Assembly: GCA_024811115.1 (NCBI GenBank)
Contig: JAKOGH010000423.1
Span: 1-16,547 of the forward strand
Source: Terana coerulea
Lineage: Eukaryota; Basidiomycota; Agaricomycetes; Polyporales; Phanerochaetaceae
Direction of reading: 5' to 3'
Length of the DNA: 16,547 nucleotides
Part shown: positions 1-9,899 of the stretch, piece after piece
Numbering within the stretch: position 1 is the stretch's first letter
Layout of the letters: every line of letters begins with the position of its first letter
Translations under genes and position numbers: made by a program
The notes under the pieces: model-generated
Databases searched by the model: none
The model's input: only the letters and a program-made list of their open reading frames with translations
What the model was told of the DNA's origin: nothing

Positions 1-340
1 ACGGTCCGACGCTGATCTGCAGGCACCACAATATATTGGTATTAATCTAGACCCAGCCCGCGGTGACTGATATACATCAACCCCGAGACAGCAGCTCCGT
101 CAATCGCGGGGATTGGAGGTGCATTCTCGCTCTACTGTTAGCACAGAACCCTGCACAGACGCCACCATCCAGGGCAGGATGTCCTTGGCGGCGGCAGTGG
201 ACTGTTGACTGTATGGAATTTGACAGAGGATCTGTTAGCAATGGTCGCGGAAGACGCTCTCGCAGAGGTACATAAAGAAAGACATACCATGCCTCCGACT
301 TAGCAACCAGAGATACTCAACCGTTTCGCGATCATCCAAA
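1..340. other. Upstream region of the WSC gene, no gene seen
   Basis: No convincing coding sequence. A short open frame on the plus strand (63-275) has no recognisable protein features. The stretch just before the ATG at 341 is the likely 5' UTR and promoter. An A-rich segment at about 268-282 (cataaagaaaga) is weakly TATA-like, about 65 bases upstream of the start codon, but this is only positional. Confidence 0.4.
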
Positions 341-1092
341 ATGCCGTTAACAACAAAATACTTCGTTGCTGCTCTGGCAATCTTTGCGGCTGCGCCTCCT
401 CCGTACTCGCCGTGCCGCCGTGTGGAGGCGCGAGGGCGCAGGCGCTGTGTGCATGGCACATCCGGCCGTACTCGGACAACGCGTACGTGTGGCAGAACGT
501 CTGCGGCATCACCGCGTCACCCTCTGCGCTCATCGCCGACAACGTCGAGAAGTACGATGTCGGCTTCGACTGGTCAGTGCCATCGCACTATTTGGTCTAT
601 CAGGAGGAGACTGACTCGACGTGTTGCACCGGAAGCTCGCCCCCTTTCGTCGCCACCTGCTGTGCGTCCTTCGGCGGTAAGCTTGCGTGTATACATGGTT
701 CTATAGAGCCACTTACAGCTCATTACAGGCTGCGGCAATGGGATAGACTGTGACGTCGAGACCGCACTGCCCGACGTGCAGACGCCCGAGCTGCCCGACG
801 GCTGGTCCATCGCGATCCCCTGCGCCGTCGACAACGCCGCCCGCGTGCTGGCCAACCCGATCGTCAGCTACGCGCCCAGCACGTCGCCGTACAACTGCGC
901 GAACCTCTGCCAGTCCAAGGGTACCGCTTCGCGGGTGTCGAGTACGGCGACGAGTGTTACTGTGGGACAGGCTATGCCGGGGACGTGCCGCCGACCGCGG
1001 CGGATCCCTCGGAGTGCGACATGCGTTGTGCGGGAGGGTATACTTGGACGTGCGGAGGGTCGTGGAGGATGGAGATCTTAACGTTTAATTGA
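341..1092 (+). CDS. Secreted cysteine-rich WSC-domain protein; one intron, two apparent single-base frameshifts
   Basis: Seen: the ATG at 341 opens a hydrophobic signal peptide (MPLTTKYFVAALAIFA). A cysteine-rich N-terminal half follows (ALCAWHIRPYSDNAYVWQNV, then a CC...CC pair). A 52-nt intron lies at 677-728 (gtaagc...ttacag). The C-terminal part is a WSC domain with paired cysteines, ending YRFAGVEYGDECYCG, then CAGGYTWTCGGSWRM and TGA at 1090-1092. The frame breaks between about 385 and 411 and again at the GGG of 919-921. One added base at each gives exactly 234 codons, about 233 aa. Known: WSC domains are putative carbohydrate-binding modules found in fungal cell-wall stress sensors and secreted proteins. 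Inference: this is a small extracellular or wall-bound protein, because no transmembrane segment follows the domain. The N-terminal half matches no family I can name. The frame breaks may be assembly errors or a true pseudogene. Confidence 0.8.
677..728 (+). other. Intron of the WSC gene
   Basis: The donor is gtaagc and the acceptor is ttacag, with a length of 52 nt. Splicing joins the split glycine codon G|GC and keeps the frame from the CC-rich segment (ending CCASFG) into GCGNGIDCDVETALPD. The unspliced frame runs into unrelated residues, so the intron is well supported. Confidence 0.85.
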
Positions 1093-1152
1093 GACGATGA
1101 TTATTTGTGCCGTGAACTCGGACTTTGATGTCGATTAACTCGTGTACTTTGG

Positions 1153-1158
1153 AATAAA
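1153..1158 (+). terminator. AATAAA-like polyadenylation signal of the WSC gene
   Basis: AATAAA lies about 60 bases after the TGA of the WSC gene, a suitable distance for a 3' processing signal. The surrounding 3' flank is AT-richer than the coding region. The evidence is motif and position only. Confidence 0.4.
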
Positions 1159-2065
1159 GAGGAATGTCATGCATAGTCATGTAAAGCGCATCCTGGCCGC
1201 ATTTTACCGTGCTATCAAAATTTAGATAAACAAAATTCGCGCAGATAGTTTCTCTCATAGTCGCACCTTGACCGCCGGAGGACCTCCAGAATATTTAGCT
1301 GTTCCTGGCGTAATCCTGGACGGTGTCTGCTCCGCTTTTGTTGACAACGATTGAGAAGAGCCATTTTCTTGCGTCCTCGCCACTTCACTTGCTCAGACGT
1401 GGCTGCAGATGTCTAGATAGCGCGACCTTCTTCTAAGCGTTAGCCGCCCTCAGCGTCGAGTGCCGCTTCCCGTCCGGACTCCCGCGGAGACTGGCATAAT
1501 TGCCTCTTCCAGCATGCGCGTGCCTGGGTAGGATCGGGGCTCGGAGATGGAGGCGGCGAGTGGAGCAAAGTCAGATCCGCGCGAAATGCCGGTCCTCCGC
1601 CGCCAGTGCGTCACTGGCCTCGGGCAGGCGGAAACACCCAACGCTTGCAGCTCGTGCGTCGTCCCCGCCCGCCCTCCTGCCCGTCCGCGGCCAGACTCGC
1701 GCTCAGGCGCGGCGGCGGTGCGCGACGGCCCCGCGGCGGGCGGCCGACGCCGTTCGCACCGCTACGTCGCGGGCGGGGCGGCGCGCTCAGCGGGCGACTG
1801 AATAGGGCAATGATAGGTTGCATGCACTGGCATGACGTACCCTGGAAAATATGACATACGCCCGCGTCCGATTTGTTGGAAACCCAATTCGCGGCGAGCG
1901 TGCCAGGCCATCAGGCCACGCAGGCCGCACCACCCACCGCTGGCAGTCTCCGTCCGCCAGCGCGTGCGCACCGTGCGTGCCAAAATCTTCCCGCCATCTC
2001 CTGCCTTGCCCTGCACATCCCGCTCCAGGCCCAACAGGCTCGTACTTGCGCCGTCCGTCGGTGCG
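1159..2065. other. Intergenic region, GC-rich in its second half
   Basis: No recognisable gene. From 1159 to 1440 the sequence is mixed and contains stops in all frames. From about 1500 to 1800 it is very GC-rich, with long open frames on both strands that encode only Arg/Ala/Pro-rich low-complexity peptides, as expected by chance. It may hold the promoter of the small gene proposed at 2066. Confidence 0.5.
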
Positions 2066-2337
2066 ATGGGAGACTACATAGACCCAGATTTAGAGGAGGC
2101 GCTCATGGCGTACTCGCAGCAGATGCACGATTACACCCTGCAGCAGTGGACGGCGTCCAGGAGGTCTGCGGAGGAAAACAAGGTCGTCGCGCAAGCGGCA
2201 GGGAGGAAGGGCGCTGGCGGCGGGGGCCTAGTAGACGACGGACAAGGGGGAAGAGACAAGCAGAGAAGGGAAGGGCTACGAGTTCGTCAGACGAGCGGAC
2301 GGGCGGCGTGGGCAAACCACTGGCAGCGGCGTCGTGA
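2066..2337 (+). CDS. Possible small hypothetical protein (about 90 aa) with one apparent frameshift
   Basis: Not recognised. The ATG at 2066 opens an acidic, tyrosine- and glutamine-containing helix-like stretch (MGDYIDPDLEEALMAYSQQM, then HDYTLQQWTASRRSAEENK) that reads like real protein rather than GC-rich noise. In the same frame the sequence then turns into glycine-rich low complexity. The neighbouring frame gives a natural-looking tail (KRQAEKGRATSSSDERTGG, then VGKPLAAAS and TGA at 2335-2337). Joining the two needs one missing base within roughly 2190-2240, the same kind of break seen in nearby genes. The frame is also open further upstream, to 1832, but that part looks non-coding. Function unknown. 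It could equally be the first exon of a longer spliced gene. Confidence 0.35.
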
Positions 2338-4472
2338 AATGCCTATCCTCGAGAGGCTTGTGTGTCTTCTTTCCGCCCTGACCTTGACCAGTGCGTTAGC
2401 ATCTACAGTTTGTTTTGTGAGTACGCAGATGCTGACGACTCTCTTTGCAGCTACACTAACGCTGCACAGCGGGGGCGACGCTGCTGGCAGCACGGCACCT
2501 TCCTGCGTTCCTCCGACCGTTGGATCATCTGGATTTCCCCGGTATATCACTTACTGACATATGGCTGTATCATCACCTCGCGTACGCCTCCTAATTTATG
2601 TTCGCTATGGTTATGCTCAGCTCGACACCGGGCGGCAGCGGGTGATTTGGCCGGTCGTGAACTGTACTTAGTCTTCGATGACTGGTAAGTAATATGCTTG
2701 ATTGTGGGAGGCATGATCTATGATTTGTTCATGTTACAGCCACATGACACTGTAAAATTTGGAAAGGTGCCAATAGTGATAAAGCAAATAACTTACGAAT
2801 GAGTAGACTATCGTCTCCTGTGACAGCGGAAGGCAGCGGCCTGGATCAAACTCGTTCGTTAATGCTGAATTCATCTATATCGCTAGTGTCACTGTCAGTG
2901 CCCCACCTGATTCTCGAGCTCTAACCTCTTCAATTTTGATGTAGAGCTCTCCATCGGGCTCGTTGTGCCAGTGCCCCTCGTGCCTGGGGTTGTCATGCGC
3001 AGCTTCTATAGGATTCAACCAAATTATATCCCGAGTGCTGGTACGTCGCCTGCGACTATAAAATTGTCACACACACACATCCCCGTCGCCGGGACCCGCA
3101 CTATATTCGCTAAACAGCTGCTTCATTGTATTTCCAGGTGGCAGCACTGTGTAAGTCCTCTACATCAACTAAATAGTGAGCTTTTTCGTTTATTCAGGGC
3201 ACAACAAGGAGACCAACCGTCAAGACCGGACGCCTCGCGCGACGCTGCCCAGGTCCACTCTTCCACAGCGCATCCGCATTAGCCGCAGCATGTCCCTCGT
3301 CCCCTCAGCTCTCGCACAGGAGACCTCGCCGGCGCAAGGCCCGGTGCCAGCGAGTCAACGCACGTAGCGACCCAACCACAGCCCCGGTTCTTCTCTCAGC
3401 CCCCGATGGCGATCGCATCGGCACCCACTACCAATTCGCCGCCGCCGTCCCGCGCATCCGCAGCGCTAGGCCTGCCGCCTCGCGCGTCGCGCGCGCCCCG
3501 GCCGCCGGCCGCCTTGCGGCTGAACCCAGTCGTGCGCAGAGCCCGGATTGGCGGGCGCGCGTGTGGCCCTCCGTGGTCCTACAGATGCAAACGCACCGCC
3601 CCCGCACGCACGCCGGCGTGCCGTTCTGCCGGTGCAAAGTGGTCGCCGCCAGGCCTTCTCTGGGACCATCCCACTCGTGCGTGCGCGGCGTGCCTGACGA
3701 GGGGGTATGGGAAGGCGCCAAGCCTTGGTGAGTTGGAAGTCGAGACAACACGCGTGTTAGTACACAAATTGTAAGCGCCCAGTTGGAAAAAGAGGAGAAA
3801 AAGAAAAAAAGAAAAAAAAAGGAAAAGAAAACGGAGCTGGGAGTTCATTCTCGCACTTGCTCGATAATTCAGACCATTCGTGTCAAAGTATCTGAAGAGC
3901 ATCTAGAGTGGCCCACCGCCGCGATTACGCATAGGTGGCGAAGAGGAGCCAACCAACGGCGCCCATGCGACATTGATACGCAGTCAGTCCTAAACGGTAT
4001 ATAGACGATCGCGGACAACAAACATTGTGTGCATAGTTGTACAGTGCTGTGGTACATAGCAAGAAGACAGGGAATGGGAGATCATCGACGACAGACAGCG
4101 AGAACGAGACAGCCAAATCGAATGTCGTTCTGTGGAGTTACGAAGGTGGTGAAGTCAACAGAACAGAGGAGTGGCGGGCGGAGAAGGCGCGCCAGGAGTG
4201 GAGGTGAGAGGGGGAACAACGATAAAAGTCGAGGACACAGCGAACGTACATACAATACGCGTGCGGGGAATGTGAAAAACAACAATAAGAGAGAGACAGA
4301 AAGATGGAGGGAGAGAAGTCCAGGACTTGCGGCAGAGGCGCTATGATACAGTGATACAAACGCGATGGCGGACTAGCGGGAGACACGACGGCAAGGCGGC
4401 AGCCCAAAGCGTGGACGGTCATGGCGCGGCGTCGACATCCTTCAGACAACGGTGCATGCCGGCGGGAGAGCA
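2338..4472. other. Long stretch without a convincing gene; contains 3' flank of the minus-strand gene
   Basis: Several intron-like segments are visible on the plus strand: a gtgcgt donor near 2391 with a ctgac branch and ttgcag end near 2450; gtaagt at about 2685; and gtaagt at about 3151 ending ttattcag near 3197. The exons they would join give no protein I recognise. From about 3200 to 3730 the DNA is GC-rich and open in several frames on both strands, which makes any single frame unconvincing. From about 4030 to 4472 the minus strand is C/T-rich, as is typical of the 3' UTR of the gene ending at 4473. A transcribed but non-coding or strongly decayed gene is possible. Confidence 0.45.
3784..3833 (+). 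repeat. A/G-only purine tract, about 50 bp
   Basis: This is an almost pure run of A with scattered G on the plus strand (C/T on the minus strand), including a run of nine A. It lies in non-coding sequence. It could be a simple low-complexity tract or the poly(A)-like tail of an old retroposed sequence; no target-site duplication was identified. Confidence 0.7.
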
Positions 4473-6772
4473 TCAAGACTCGTCCATGGGCGACCGCGGC
4501 CGGTGCACCACGGGCACGCTCCCCGGCGCTGGTCCAGCACATGCGGCGGGCGCATCGCGTCCTCGTCTGGTTCCGGCGACGGGCTCGCACGACGGGGCTC
4601 GGGCGGGGCCTCCGCCGCTCGCCCGGGCGCTCCGGCAGCGCCGCGCCGTGCGCGAGCGAGCTGCGCGCGGACGACGTCGGCAGCGCGACCTTCTCGCGCC
4701 GCGGCGACCAGCCGCCCTTCGCCACAGGCGGCGGCGGGAACGCGTGCGGTGGCAGGTGCGGCAGCGCGCCGCGCCCAGGCGGCTCCGGCGCGTGCGGTGG
4801 CGTATGCATCTGCGGCGGGCGCGGGTCGAGGCGCGCGGCGGACACGGACAGGCGGCGGCTGACGTCGAACGGCGCGGGCGAGCCGCCCTGTGACGTGGGG
4901 ATGCCCGCGCCCTCGCTGCCGGGCGAGGACACGCGGCGCACGGGCTCGGGGCGGCGCGCGTGCGGCTCGACGGGGGGGAAGGTGTACGCGTCGGGCGCGC
5001 CGGGGCTCGCGCCAGGGTGCCCGTTCGCGCGGCCGCGCGGCTTCGCGGGGGGCCCGGCGCGCGGCGCAGCGCGCCCTCGAGCTCGTCGACGCGCACGCGC
5101 AGGCCGTACAGCTCCTCGCGTACCACCGCGACGCGCTGCTCGACGCGGCGGTCGACCGTCTCGTCGAGCTGCGCCTGCTGGCGCTGCAGCGCGGCCATCA
5201 GCGCGCTCGACTTCTGCAGCTGCTCGCCGAGCCAGAGCTTGAGGTGCTTCGAGTCCGCGAGCGCGTCGTAGAACATCTCGAACGGCGCGAGGAACGCCGA
5301 CTTCTCGCCCGTGTAGCCCGGGTGGTGCAGCGACGCGGGGGTGGGGGCACCAAAGCAGCTGATATCGGTATCGACGCAGGCGGGGACCGGCCGCCGACGC
5401 CTGTGGTGGGCCCCGCGACAGAAGGCCGCGCCATGCCCAATCGGGTAGGCGTCGGTGGCACCTGGGCGGTGGAATACCGCTTGGGGGCCTGCCCGGGGCC
5501 CATGATGGGTGGTATGCTGGGCAGGGCCATCGACGACAATCGGCTCGGCTGGCCCTGCCCGAGCCCGTGCGCGACACCGGTGGCGCGCTTTGGATGACCG
5601 GCTGCAGCTGGCTTTCCATGGTCAAGCGTGGGTTGATGACAATGTCCGCGGGTTTGCTTTTGGCCCCGCCTTGTTGGCGGCTGGCTCTTCGGCGGGCAAA
5701 GCTTATCGGCGGGGCGGGCAGGGCGTGGGCGGCCGTGGGGAGGTTGGAGCTGGAGCCGGACGGGTGGAGGTGTGTGTGTGTGGGCGGCGAGTCGGTGGCA
5801 GGTCTGGCCAAGTGTGGATGGTGGTGTGCGGAGGCTCTGGAGCCCGAGCCACTTGCAGAAACGGGAGGGGGACTTGGTAGACGGGATGAAGACGACATGT
5901 GCGGAGGAGGGGCAGCAGAGGATGTGGCCACTATCGATCGTCGCGGTCCCGTCGCCCCAGTAGCGGGATTCGGGCTGCGTCTGTTCCCTCTGGAAGCGAC
6001 CTTGGTCGTCGACGCAGGATGGTCCTCGGAAGTCGACAGCGCGTTGACGATGTTAACGTCGGGGGCGACTACGGATGCGACTACGCCTGCGGTGCTGCCC
6101 CGCCTCTGTTCGATGAGAGCCTGCTGCTGCTGTTTCAAATTAATCATGGACCGAACTTGCTCTAGTGCGTTCGGATCGTCATTGCGAATCGTGAAGCCCA
6201 TGACAACTGGGGAAATGCCGTTATCCACCGACGGTCTCCTGACATCTGTGTTAATGCTACTAATCGTGACCCGCCGCTTCTTGGTGGGGTTGGCTGGGGA
6301 CGAGTTGGACGACGGAGGGTCTGTGGGTTCGTTCTGCTTCTGGGAACCCGGTCCGGGAACTCTAAGGGGTGGAAGCGACTCGTTTTCTGTTTCTTGCTTG
6401 ACTTGCACCGGGCGCGGCGATCGGGTACTGGAGGGCGCGAAGGAATACATGAGCACACTGAGCAAGTGCAGGATGATTCTGTTCAGCAAGGACGTACTCT
6501 GACCCAGAAAACTCTCCCTTTTCCGCTGCTACCCTCTCTGAATGCAAACGCTTCCGCGCGGGGTATTTCGACTGCTCGTGGCCGGCGGGCTGCGGGGTGC
6601 CCTGGGAAGAGCGGGCCTGATCTGCAGGCGAGTCGCGATGGTGGATAGGAGGCAGCGAGTTGTTCATGTCCGGATGTCTGTTCATCGACGGCGTGCCAAA
6701 CGTTTGGGCAAAGGACGGCAGAGACTGGGCAGAGTGTGTGGTCATGTCGCTGTGGGTGCGGGTGAGAGACAT
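4473..6772 (-). CDS. Conserved basidiomycete Pro/Ser-rich coiled-coil protein, probably nuclear; five apparent single-base frameshifts
   Basis: Function unknown, but the pattern is that of a conserved agaricomycete protein. The start at 6772 (MSLTRTHSDMTTHSAQSLPS) leads into exon 1 (6498-6772). A 40-nt intron (6458-6497, gtacgt...ttgctcag) restores the frame to DVLMYSFAPSSTRSPRP. Further features are a KKRR-type nuclear signal near residue 150 and a conserved block at about 155-205 (ISPVVMGFTIRNDDPNALEQ, then KQQQQALIEQRRGS). Long Pro/Ser-rich linkers follow, then at about 475-560 a helical coiled coil (FEMFYDALADSKHLKLWLGE, then RVEQRVAVVREELYGLRVRV). The tail is Ser/Pro-rich and ends RPRSPMDES. 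Exon 2 needs five single added bases, at about 5560-5590, 5335-5348, 5047-5052, 4600-4660 and 4521-4524. With these the total is exactly 755 codons. The 783-codon open frame that runs straight through is therefore partly spurious. Low complexity plus coiled coil suggests a scaffold or transcription-related role (inference). Confidence 0.75.
6458..6497 (-). other. 40-nt intron of the coiled-coil protein gene
   Basis: On the minus strand the donor is gtacgt, a gctgaac branch-like motif follows, and the acceptor is ttgctcag. It splits a GA|T codon. Removing it joins the N-terminal exon to the long second exon in frame. It is at the short end of the fungal range but well formed. Confidence 0.8.
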
Positions 6773-8299
6773 GAGTGGGGAGCCCTACCGAGCGGGAGCA
6801 GGTGCCTGCGGTTTCAGGCGGCGGCGGGGGGAGTGGCTGCCTGGGGGCAGGAGCACGCCCTGGGTGAGAGATGGCGGGTGCGAGAAGGGAGCGGTGTTGA
6901 AGGAAGGAGATCAAGAAAACGAAAGGGAACCCAACGAAGCGGACGCCGTCAATTATGCAAGGTTCCTCGCTTTGCAACTCGCGTAATCCCAAAATCCCTG
7001 GTCTCCCGGCGACCACGTACTAGCCACTTTAGCCAGGTCCCCTCGAGAAGATTTTATCTTCCTTGCCGGCTTTTGTGCTTTATACGAGGCCTGGGGGCCG
7101 CATGCGCAGAGGGCTCGCACACACTTGGATGGGATCACACAAACGGCGCATATGCCAGTTCGCCCTCATCTGGCTCTCATCAGAACCCGCTCTGTTCTGC
7201 CATCCTGCAACACGTACCACGGCGAGCATCTCCATATTCCATCACCCAAATGCCACCGCACAATCAAACCACGTCCATGTTTCGTCTGGCAATGGGATTT
7301 CCAGGCAGAAGGCCGGGCGGGCGCCCCCGAATGCGGGTGTTATCACTGCGCTGTGGGCACCCTCGAGTCTGCTACGAATCTTCACATCGATTCGTCTAGA
7401 ACGTCGCAGGTGTGTGCGCAGGCCCGAGCGTTCCCAGCTCAGCGCAGACCAGTCTCACATTCGCCAGAGTACAAGGAAGCCCTTCAGCCCACAAAGGCAC
7501 TCTACCCCTCGCCGTCCATTCACCGAGTCGAGGATTTGCGGAAAAGCTCCCCTCCGACTCCCGCAAAGTGTACAAAGGCTTGACTCTCAGCCGGCTTCCG
7601 CAGCCCTGACTTGAGTTATTACAGTCGTCAAAATAGCCGGCCAGACAGCACGTCGCGTCTCAGCTGATGATCTCACCCAGCCATCTTATATCCGGAGCAA
7701 CCGAGCCAACACGCTTTGTCGCGACGCTCACGCAACCGATCCCTGCAGCGAGTGTTTCCAGCGTTACCAGTGCTCGTCCAATCCAGGGAGTGTGCCAAGT
7801 ACGGCCCCGACTCGTCGTCGTAGGAACACCCAGCACAGCGCAACGCTGGCCGCTGGTGCCGCCCGCCCTGCCGTTGTGGCCCTATGAAAGCTTGTTAGAG
7901 ATGAAAGTCGGCTAAGCGGGCTAGCCGCTGCACCACCCATTCGTCATGACGGAATGCCCGCGAAGCTCAAGCTATCATGCAATAATAAGCTATTGACGCA
8001 CATAGATACAACATAGATACTGCAGAGAGAGGATAAGGCAAGGTCAGCCGATAATGAATGAGACCGAATGCGAACTACTCCAACGTGGGCCCGCGCACGC
8101 CTGGCCAGACTGGCGAAGGCGACTTGGGCATGCGGCATCGAGGAAGCACCCATACAAACTGCCGCGGAATCTGATCCAGGGTGAGATAGACTACCTTCGC
8201 TGTCGATGAAAGCGACTGCACACATCAGATGTCAGCGGCCGCAGAGGGCCACAGCCAGCACGACGCACCGTCCGCAGGCCGCGATAGGCAGGATCGCAG
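6773..8299. other. Intergenic region between two minus-strand genes
   Basis: No recognisable gene. The first few hundred bases are the likely promoter and 5' UTR of the coiled-coil gene, and the last part is the 3' flank of RTT109. Open frames at 7063-7614 overlap in two phases of the plus strand, but the peptides lack domains and look like chance GC-rich translation. No tRNA B-box (GGTTCGA-type) was found here. Confidence 0.5.
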
Positions 8300-9899
8300 C
8301 TACTCCATCTTCCGCTTCTTCTTGCGGACCGCCAGCACCGTCACGGCCTGCGCCGGGGCGGCGCGCTCGAGCCCGAGGTCCCGCTGGGCCCCGCCACAGC
8401 AGCCGCCCTCGGCGGCAATGGCGGATTGCTGACCGAGACGGACCCATAGATATGCGAAGTGTACGTGTCGAGCGACGCGACGGGTTCCGGGAATGGGTTG
8501 GGCGACACGTCGGGCAGCGCCCGTCCTTTGCGCGGCGGCGTGCGGGGGACGTCAAGCGTTGTGGGGTGGGTGCCGGCTCCGGCACCGGCTCCGGCGTCGC
8601 GTCGCGCCCGAACAGCAGCGGAGCAGTCACGGCAGGATGCTTCGTGGGCTCGGGAGGCACGGCGGCGATGCCCTCGCAGAGACCCTTGATGACACCCTCG
8701 AACACCTCAGTCGCCTTCGCCGCGCGCTCCGCCGTGGAGAACTCGTGCCCGCCGACGAGCGTCGCGACGACGCGGCGCACGAGGCCTGGCGCGACCTGGC
8801 CCGGCTGCGGCGCGAGCGGCGACGGGGCTGGTGCGGGATGCTCGCCGCCTGGCGTGGGCGGGGACGAGACTCCCAGAGCGAAAAAGCCCGTGACGGCGCC
8901 GGCGACGCACTCCTGCCTGAACGACATGCGCTCCCAGAACTCGCCTGCAGAGACCTTGCCCAGTTCGCCGTCTGGCTTCGTCTCCCGGCCCTCGTCCTCG
9001 GCCTCCCCGATCTGGACCGTGTCGCGCGAGGCGGTCTTGCTCAGGGGGCGTGCACGCTTGCGCTCTGGTGATCGCACGCCGTCGACGTCTGTCGTGTGAG
9101 CAATTTCGTCCACGAAGCGCGACTTGGGATCATCGTCGAAGGAGGGGATGAAATGGCCCAGATTGGGTATATTAGCCTTGGGTGGAGAACACGGCAGTGG
9201 GATATCGTCCTGCGAGTACTGATGGCCATAAGTCCACTGTATTGATGATGAAATGGGTGCTGAAGGGGTTGCTCTCAGAAGCGAGGCCACCGCTTCATCC
9301 TCGCTGTATCCGGGCAAGACATAATATAGCCTCAGCTTCGCGTCTTGCGTCTTCGTTTCCACCCCCGCCGCGACTTCTCCCAATATCCGCTTCCACCACG
9401 CGCACAATTTGACATCCGAGAGCGGCCGCTTCCCTGGGTAGTCAGATGAGTTCGGGAAGAGGTACTGGTTCTGCGCACGCGCGAAGAGCTGGACCCAAAC
9501 CGTGTCCGCGTGGACGGGGCGCGTCGCAGGGTCGGCGTAAAACGTCAAGAGAGCCTTCACGAGGGTGGCGGTCGGTGACGGGAACAGGCCCTGGCCGGTC
9601 GAGTCGACCTTGGAGACGTACACGAGCGCGCACGACGTGCTCGGGACGTGGTACACGCACAAGTCGACCGCGGACACCAGCTGGCGCGGCGTGTCTGGTA
9701 CGGCCTGCTCGGAAAGTAGGACGAATACGTCTTGCAGATACACCCGCGGGCGTGGGTGCGCGTAGGGAAAGAGGCCTGTGTGTTTACGCGGGGCGGAGAC
9801 CAGGACGTGCAGGTGAAAGTCCCTGGTGCCCGGGAGTGTGGCAAGCGCAGCGAGGAGCGTATCGCGCAGGTTTGCCTGTGGCTTCGACATAGATGTCAT
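8300..9899 (-). CDS. RTT109: Rtt109-type histone acetyltransferase (KAT11, H3K56); two apparent frameshifts near the C-terminus
   Basis: Known: fungal Rtt109 uses acetyl-CoA to acetylate histone H3 lysine 56 with the chaperones Asf1/Vps75, in replication-coupled nucleosome assembly and genome stability. Seen: the start is MTSMSKPQANLRDTLLAALA at 9899 (a second Met is three codons later). Next come the N-terminal strand HLHVLVSAPRKHTGLFPYA, VSKVDSTGQG (about 95-104), LFARAQNQYLFPNS (about 138-151), LSDVKLCAWW (about 160-169) and DDDPKSRFVDEI (about 255-266). This is the usual order of the Rtt109 catalytic domain. A basic stretch SPERKRARPL follows. No intron is needed. The frame breaks at the G5 run 8544-8548 and again between 8345 and 8420. 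Beyond these the tail ends VRKKKRKME with TAG at 8302-8300, a lysine-rich nuclear-signal-like end. Two added bases give exactly 534 codons, about 533 aa. The straight 555-aa reading has a false C-terminus. Confidence 0.88.

Noticed and set aside
4327..5600. Long plus-strand open frames opposite the coiled-coil gene
   Set aside because: Arg/Ala-rich shadows of GC-rich minus-strand coding sequence, with no domains.
4138..6489. A single 783-codon open frame on the minus strand
   Set aside because: Only part of it is the real second exon. Protein-like sequence moves through all three frames between 5590 and 4520, and the frame's own tail below 4473 is 3' flank.
7063..7614. Overlapping plus-strand open frames of 183 and 152 codons
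   Set aside because: Two phases are open at once, no domain or signal peptide is seen, and there is no homology I can recognise; probably chance.
7855..7945. tRNA-like D-arm (tggtgcagcggctagc on the minus strand)
   Set aside because: No B-box (GGTTCGA-type), no pairing anticodon stem and no acceptor stem.
8206..9099. 297-codon plus-strand open frame
   Set aside because: Antisense to RTT109; composition is that of a GC-rich shadow.
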